From Seriola aureovittata (lineage: Eukaryota > Chordata > Actinopteri > Carangiformes > Carangidae), in the NCBI RefSeq assembly GCF_021018895.1, contig NC_079366.1, positions 29,763,771 to 29,827,770 of the forward strand: 64,000 nucleotides of DNA. Reading direction: 5' to 3'. Made by a program: the position numbers and the translations under genes. The notes under the pieces are model-generated. The model was not told the DNA's origin, did not search any database, and saw only the letters and a list, made by a program, of their open reading frames with translations. Within the stretch, counting starts at the first letter, position 1. Every line of letters begins with the position of its first letter. Shown here piece by piece: positions 58,538 to 64,000 of the stretch.

Positions 58538-61500
58538 TCATCTCTGGGTGTAAACCGAGGTCACGTCTTCGTCACCTGTGTCAGGTATATGGTGTGCTCG
58601 GTCGTATTCTCCCACCCTGTCCTCCTCCTCCTCCTCCTCCTCCTCCTCCATCACAACACACTCTGTTTTCACAGAGTCGTCTGCAGAGTCCTCGTCTGTT
58701 GTATCCAGCTCCTGGCTGCTGTCCTCCAGAAGGTCTCCCTTCCCGTACCCCGCTGTCTGTTGGTCTGATCCGTTGCTCCTGGCGCCGGCGCCGGCGGCGG
58801 CGCCCTGGTGGTCCTCTGGTGTACCGCCCTCGTCCTCTGAGCTGCATGGTTTGTGCTTGACGACCAGTAGAGAAATGTTTTCTGGGTCGGGCTTAAAGAG
58901 ACGCTTGTCACAGGGTTTAAAGGCCTGAGGAGACGGGGACAGAGAACAGCTTTCACAAAGATGGAAAACAGCAGAATCACTAATGATTATTTTATTTTTC
59001 TCCAATCTGACATCTTACCAGAGGTTTGAGGTAAGATGGTTTCTCGTTCAGATAGGCCCTCACTTTACAGATGACAATAGCTGCCAAAATGATTATGATG
59101 ATAAAAACACACAGCAGTATGACGAGTGTTACCGTGTGAGCCTCTGCAATGAAAGAAGAAAAAAAGATTGAGCAAAGGTGTTCTTTTATTTTATTTTATT
59201 TTATTTTATTTTAAAGTCATGTTTGAGCCTTTGTTTGACGGGACAGTGCAGAGTGACACGCAGCGAAGAGTCTGGGGCCGATGGCACAAAACACCTTTCG
59301 ATTCCTACGTTATTTCTTTATTCACCTTTTAAAGGGTTCTTGCATAAAAACATAAAACCCAAGTGTTTTATATCACAAGTTTCAGAACAATCTCAGCTCT
59401 TTCTATAATGAAGCTTCTTCCTGTCGTAGAGCAAACGGATCATTTGGCCCAAATGCTGAAAGCTTAAAGAAATGTTGTGAAATGTTTTCTGCAGAGTCTA
59501 TAGGTTCATACAAATACAGCAATGTGTGAGTAAAATAGTGGATAAAAAATGCCTACAATTACATTTTGTAATATAACTGAGTTGCAGTGTTGTCAGTCCA
59601 AAGTTTAGAGGCTGAGTCACGTATGATCTCACAAGAAAATGAAAGTTTCTACGCAGTGATGTTGCAAAGATATCAATAAGAATGGATAATTAATGAATTA
59701 ATAGAAATAATAACTAATAGAAATAAATTAATAGAAACATCCGTCAACCTCAGAGGGTTCAAGTCCTTAAAATAAACACATAAACAAACACCCTTAAGAC
59801 TTCTCCTTAAAATGTTCACTTCAGTCTCGTCTTCGTCTTAAACTTACCGACTCGCTTAAAGTCCGTTAAAAACAAAGTGACGGATCTTAACTGCAACATG
59901 AGTTTATTGATTCTACGTCACAGAGCTGATCACCAGTCAGTTCAGTGATTATTCAGAAGTGCTCATTTTTCTTCCTCTACCCTTTATGTGTCCACTACCT
60001 ACTACTTCCTGTTAATAGATGTGTCCTTTCCGTTCATTTGCATGTTCAGACATGCAGGTTGATGCACCACACAGGTTACTGAAACCCTCCCAGTCCAGAC
60101 TTACCAGCTGATTCAGTGATGCAGACGGGGGACGTCTTTCTGAACTTGACAGAATTTACACCATTCCTGTCATTCAACTGTCCGTCCAGCGAGACACACT
60201 CGTCCACACCCTCAGGGAATGAGAAATCATATCTGCAAATCTTATCTTTCAGTCCGCAATCTGCAGTCCCCAGATCTCCCTGAAGGTCACACAACACGGA
60301 CAATTAATATCATTACACAATAATATTATTATGATACTGATTACTATTACTGAACATATTCAATCTCCCCAGAGGATGAATCTAGGGCTGAAACAATTAG
60401 TCAATTAACTAATTAGTTCATGGACAGAGAATTTATTGGCTGATTGTCTCAGTTTAATTTTCAGGTCCCCATCCCAGTCGTTCCCAAGCTGTGAACTCGA
60501 TGTGGATGCTTGAAGGTCACTGTACTTACTGTGCTGTTTGAGACTGTGAAGCTGAAGAAGACATTGTTTGTCTTGGTGGCCGTCTTCAGCTCTTCGTAGA
60601 AGTAGAAGGGATTTTGGAAAGTGACTGTGGCCCCAGAGTCGCCTTCAGTCAGACTCACAGGAGGGAAATCTAATTCACCTGCACAGAGAGCTCAAAGTTT
60701 TATCTCACACATTTTAAAACTCAAACCTCAGACTTGAATCAGACTCCAGAACATTAGAATAAACACGTTTGCCTCTACACGACTTACATCTTACATGAGC
60801 CTCCTTGAGCTCATTGAAGCTGAGCGACTGAGAGTTCGCCGGCGTGGACTTCCTGCCTCCCTGAATGGCCGTGACGTTGACAGAGTGGAAGCCTTCGTAG
60901 CGCCGCTCAGATTCCCAGATGAAAGGGCTCAGGTCATACTGATGGTCTGTGGTTTCACTCTCATGGCGCCTTCAATGACAAGACAGAAAAACAGCAGGTT
61001 AATCTACAAGTGACGACACACTAATACAAAGATAATGAAGAATCCGTCAGTCCATCCAAATAAAAAACCCACCACAGACTAGGCCTGTTGTATTAGACTC
61101 ACAATTATTTAATTATGTCGGTTTTTTTGTTCGTTTGTTTTGGAAGATTTTTTAAAATATTCATATTATTGTATTTTATTTTTCAGGTGTTTTTTATAAT
61201 ATATAATTAAATTATTGTATTTTATTTTTCACGTATAAGTGATGTTGCGGTTCAAGGTTTTATTTGTCACATGCCAAGGAACAATGTACAGAAAGCAAAG
61301 CAGTGAAATGAGGGTTGGACTCGGCAGCAGGGCAGAATATGCAAAACTGCAAAAACAAAAATTGATATTTTCAAATATATTGCATTTGGTGACAAATTAA
61401 GATATTCGTTATCATTAAATATCAGCCCAAGCCTATTTTGAAGCTGTCATTACTAAAACAGTCCATGATCATAATTAAAATCTATTAATTTACATTTTCT

Positions 61501-61781
61501 GCTCTTTTCTGTTTCGACTTATTATTATTTACAGCACTTTGTTTTCTTCTGCTGCTGACGCCACCAGCTCAACTCAAACAGACGTTTAACTAACTGCAAA
61601 TTAAATATAGATTAAAAAAAGATAAACAACTGAAATATGAATGAATAATTTGATGTGTCTCACCCCTCAGATGATATGATGAGGACCTTGAAGCTGGTTT
61701 GTGGTTGCTGTTCGCTGTATTCCCACCTGACTGTGGTTTTCAGATTCTGGCAGCTCAAAGTCACGTTTGTTGGAGAAGGAA
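58538..61781 (-). CDS. ifngr1: Interferon-gamma receptor 1-like class II cytokine receptor (5' partial)
   Basis: Single-pass cytokine receptor. Minus-strand exons in transcript order: 61664-61781, 60788-60969, 60530-60678, 60105-60279, 59019-59143 and 58538-58924 (stop at 58538). All are in phase. The first exon gives SPTNVTLSCQNLKTTVRWEY (first fibronectin III domain). The next two carry TDHQYDLSPFIWESERRY and VRCELDFPPVSL, and the fourth has the D2 cysteines (ADCGLKDKICRYDF, DECVSLDG, SPVCI). The fifth encodes the membrane segment VTLVILLCVFIIIIILAAIV and a short juxtamembrane stretch ending YLKPL. The tail is acidic with a nine-Glu run and GEYDRAHHIPD, similar to the IFNGR1 STAT1-docking motif YDKPH. 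The signal-peptide exon (needed in phase 1) was not found to 64000 and may lie outside. Fish have two IFNGR1 paralogues; which one this is cannot be told. Confidence 0.75.
59182..59212. repeat. Short (TTTTA)n microsatellite
   Basis: Six to seven attttatttt-type units in the intron before the cytoplasmic exon of the receptor. Confidence 0.9.
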
Positions 61782-63000
61782 CTGCAAGTAGGAAACAAGA
61801 GAAGCCCCGTGAATAAACAGTAGACAGGTATTATTCAAACCGATAATCATCAGCATCATAACCTGAAACCACGAGACACTGTGACATTTTCTAAACTAAA
61901 CTCTGATTATTCAAGATGTCAGATGTATTGATAATGAAAATATGTTGATTGAGGCCGAACAGTTCGGTCAAATAATACGACGTTTTCTGATTAAAATACT
62001 TGACACAGAGAAAATGGAAAACAACTAAAACGTCTTTTCAAACCTCATGTTATTTTACTTGGTTAATATTATAGCTCTTATTTGGTTAGCATTTTATTGT
62101 TGCATGGCTTTTGAATGTTTATTTGTATTGTGTTTCATTAGATTCCTGTTTAAGACCCTGAAGCTGAAGAAAGAGACAGTGGTGGCATGAATGAAGTGAG
62201 CGGAGGTAAAGTCATTATTATCGTTAGTGCTGCCATTTCCATTTGATATGTAATTGTACTTGTTTTGTCTTTAAGTATTTTAACCGTCGATCTGAGCTTG
62301 TTGAATCGTTGGAACGGCTTTTGGATCTTGTGTTTAAATGTTCAGAGAGCCAACACCACCTTCATGGTAGTTTGTTCATTAGTGATTGATTAAATGATAA
62401 GGGCTCAGATGATGTGGAATAACCCGGAGGCTTTCAGAGTGACTCCGTAAGCAAGAAAAACATGATGATGGAGGCTTTTTTATTTTATTTTATAAGTATT
62501 TGACTCATTTTCTTTAAGTGATATCACGACCAGATACATTGAACCCAATAAACTCCACCTTCACCCAGGCTGACGCTGCTAAATATAAACCCTGCAGGAA
62601 CAAACAACATAGATTTGCGATCATGGCGAAGGCGTGTGAGCCTTCCACTGAACACGCCTTTGTTTGTGATGTGGGACAAAGGGTGAAGCATATGTTAGAC
62701 ACCACGGCATTATCAGTGTGGTGAGAGTTTGTTGGCAGCAACCAGGAAACTAATGCAGGTGGATAAAAACCAGAATTCTGGTTCTTCAGCATTCCAGCAG
62801 CCGTCAGCCCTCGGTTACTGCCTCGCCGGTTTTTAACAGACTGTTCATCAAAGAGCCTCATGAGATGGTTAACGTAGACAACAAAAAACAAACCAAAGAT
62901 GAAATAACTGATCACTGTTCAGGCAGAAAAGGTGTGAAAGGTGTCTCCATAGTGATGACACCTGGTGCTCAAACACCAGCTGTAAACATCACTTCATCCG
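61782..63000. other. Upstream region or first intron of the receptor: nothing recognised
   Basis: AT-rich sequence without a clear signal-peptide exon on the minus strand. The 133-codon minus frame at 62514-62915 lacks splice or homology support. Confidence 0.4.
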
Positions 63001-63600
63001 GTTGGCTGGATGGCTGGTTCATTGGTTGATTTATTGGTTGGTTGGCCGTTTGGTTGGCTAGTTAATTGGTTGGCTGGTTAATTGGTTGGCTGGTTGGTTG
63101 GTTGGTTAATTGGTTGGATGGTTGGTTGGCTGATTAATTGGTTGGTTGGTTGGCTAGTTAATTGGTTGGTTGGTTGGCTAGTTAATTGGTTGGTTGGTTG
63201 GTTAATTGGTTGGTTGGTTGGTTGGTTAATTGGTTGGTTGGGTGGTTAATTGGTTGGTTGGTTGGTTGGTTGGTTGGTTGGTTGGGTGGTTAATTGGTTG
63301 GTTGGTTGGTTGGTTGGTTGGTTGGTTGGTTGGTTGGTTGATTGGTTGGTTGGTTGATTGGTTGTTTGGTTGGTTGGTTGATTGGGTGGTTAATTGGTTG
63401 GTTGGTTTGTTGGTTGGTTGGTTGGTTGGTTGGGTGGTTAATTGGTTGGTTGGGTGGTTAATTGGTTGGTTGGTTGGTTGGTTGGTTAATTGGTTGGTTG
63501 GTTGGGTGGGTGGTTAATTGGTTGGTTGGTTGGGTGGTTGGTTGGTTGGGTGGTTGGTTGGGTGGTTGTTTGGCTGGTTATTGGTTCATTGGTTAATTGG
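63000..63600. repeat. (TTGG)n satellite-like tetranucleotide field
   Basis: About 600 bases of TTGG units interrupted by regular ttaattgg, ggctgg and gggtgg variants. The [12 protein letters not shown] frame on the plus strand and the [12 protein letters not shown] frame on the minus strand are artefacts. Confidence 0.95.
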
Positions 63601-64000
63601 TCTAAAATATCACTGTAAGCTGTTACATTGAGATTTCCTGTTAAATGGAAGTGTGTCCACATACTTTTGACCATGTGGTGTGCAGGTATATCCTTACTAT
63701 AACTTTCCACAGTCTGATTCATCTGAAATTCATCGTGTCAGCTGGTGTAAGTCGTTTATCATGAGCTCTTATCTAATAAACTTGATTGAGGCTGATGATA
63801 AACAGGACTTTGCCTTTCTTTGGAATCTGTAAACACTTCGAACTGTTCCTCGTTCTGACCTTTGCTCTTTGATTGGGGAGTTATCACTGAGTCTGTGAAG
63901 GGTAAGAAACTCCAGAGCATGAGGCGGCTCAGAGACGAGCTCGACAGGGAAATGAGAACTCAGACGATGCTCATCTCCAGACAAGAGAATCTTTTTGTTT
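63601..64000. other. Right window edge: nothing recognised
   Basis: Unique-looking sequence with two short minus-strand open frames (63486-63722, partly satellite, and 63769-63984). Neither has family features or a convincing signal peptide. Confidence 0.4.

Noticed and set aside
63230..63517. LVGW-repeat frame resembling a membrane protein
   Set aside because: Translation of a TTGG tetranucleotide repeat.

Overview
This is an intron-rich vertebrate nuclear segment. The six recognisable genes are vertebrate orthologues. The fish-type LRR/FIIND/CARD receptor, the tRNA-derived SINEs, hAT, Tc1 and Helentron-like relics and the dense microsatellites point to a ray-finned (teleost, perciform-like) fish. 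No RNA gene, prokaryotic operon or CRISPR array was seen. All gene models were built by hand: the reading frame was matched to remembered protein families, GT/AG junctions were placed, and phase was checked across every junction.

Layout, left to right: (1) the N-terminal three exons of nup133 on the minus strand, 270-1420, with the rest left of the window; (2) a 21-kb plus-strand NLRP1-like gene, 4265-25728; (3) taf5l (+), 27995-31666; (4) capn9 (+), 34719-45102; (5) ltv1 (+), 47322-55386; (6) an ifngr1-like cytokine receptor (-), 58538-61781, whose signal-peptide exon was not found. The gaps hold CpG-rich 5' ends, UTRs, fold-back and other transposon relics, LINE fragments, and micro/minisatellites, including a ~600-bp TTGG tetranucleotide field near the right end.

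The most remarkable object is the NLRP1-like gene. It encodes a short acidic N-terminus, five LRR exons, an array of tiny exons, a FIIND (ZU5-UPA) domain and a C-terminal CARD. No NACHT ATPase exon lies anywhere between the start exon and the LRRs, and those two exons join in phase. The linker between LRR and FIIND is made of six tandem genomic cassettes: three of 3 exons (123 coding bp, 41 codons each) and three of 5 exons (about 318 coding bp, 106 codons each). Each cassette begins and ends in phase 0, so copy number can change without breaking the frame. Introns are almost identical between copies, yet the differences that fall in the exons are mostly amino-acid changing. In cassette 6 a 26-bp exon has six changes within 17 bases, five of them replacements, beside introns with only a couple of changes in over 200 bases. 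This looks like a recently amplified, rapidly diversifying linker in an innate immune sensor and is the main candidate for something undescribed.

The other genes are housekeeping or tissue genes: nuclear pore (nup133), SAGA-type coactivator subunit (taf5l), calpain protease (capn9) and 40S ribosome biogenesis (ltv1), plus interferon-gamma receptor signalling (ifngr1-like). They do not form a functional unit. Their order mixes neighbours that in human lie on 1q42 (NUP133, TAF5L, CAPN9) and 6q23-24 (LTV1, IFNGR1).
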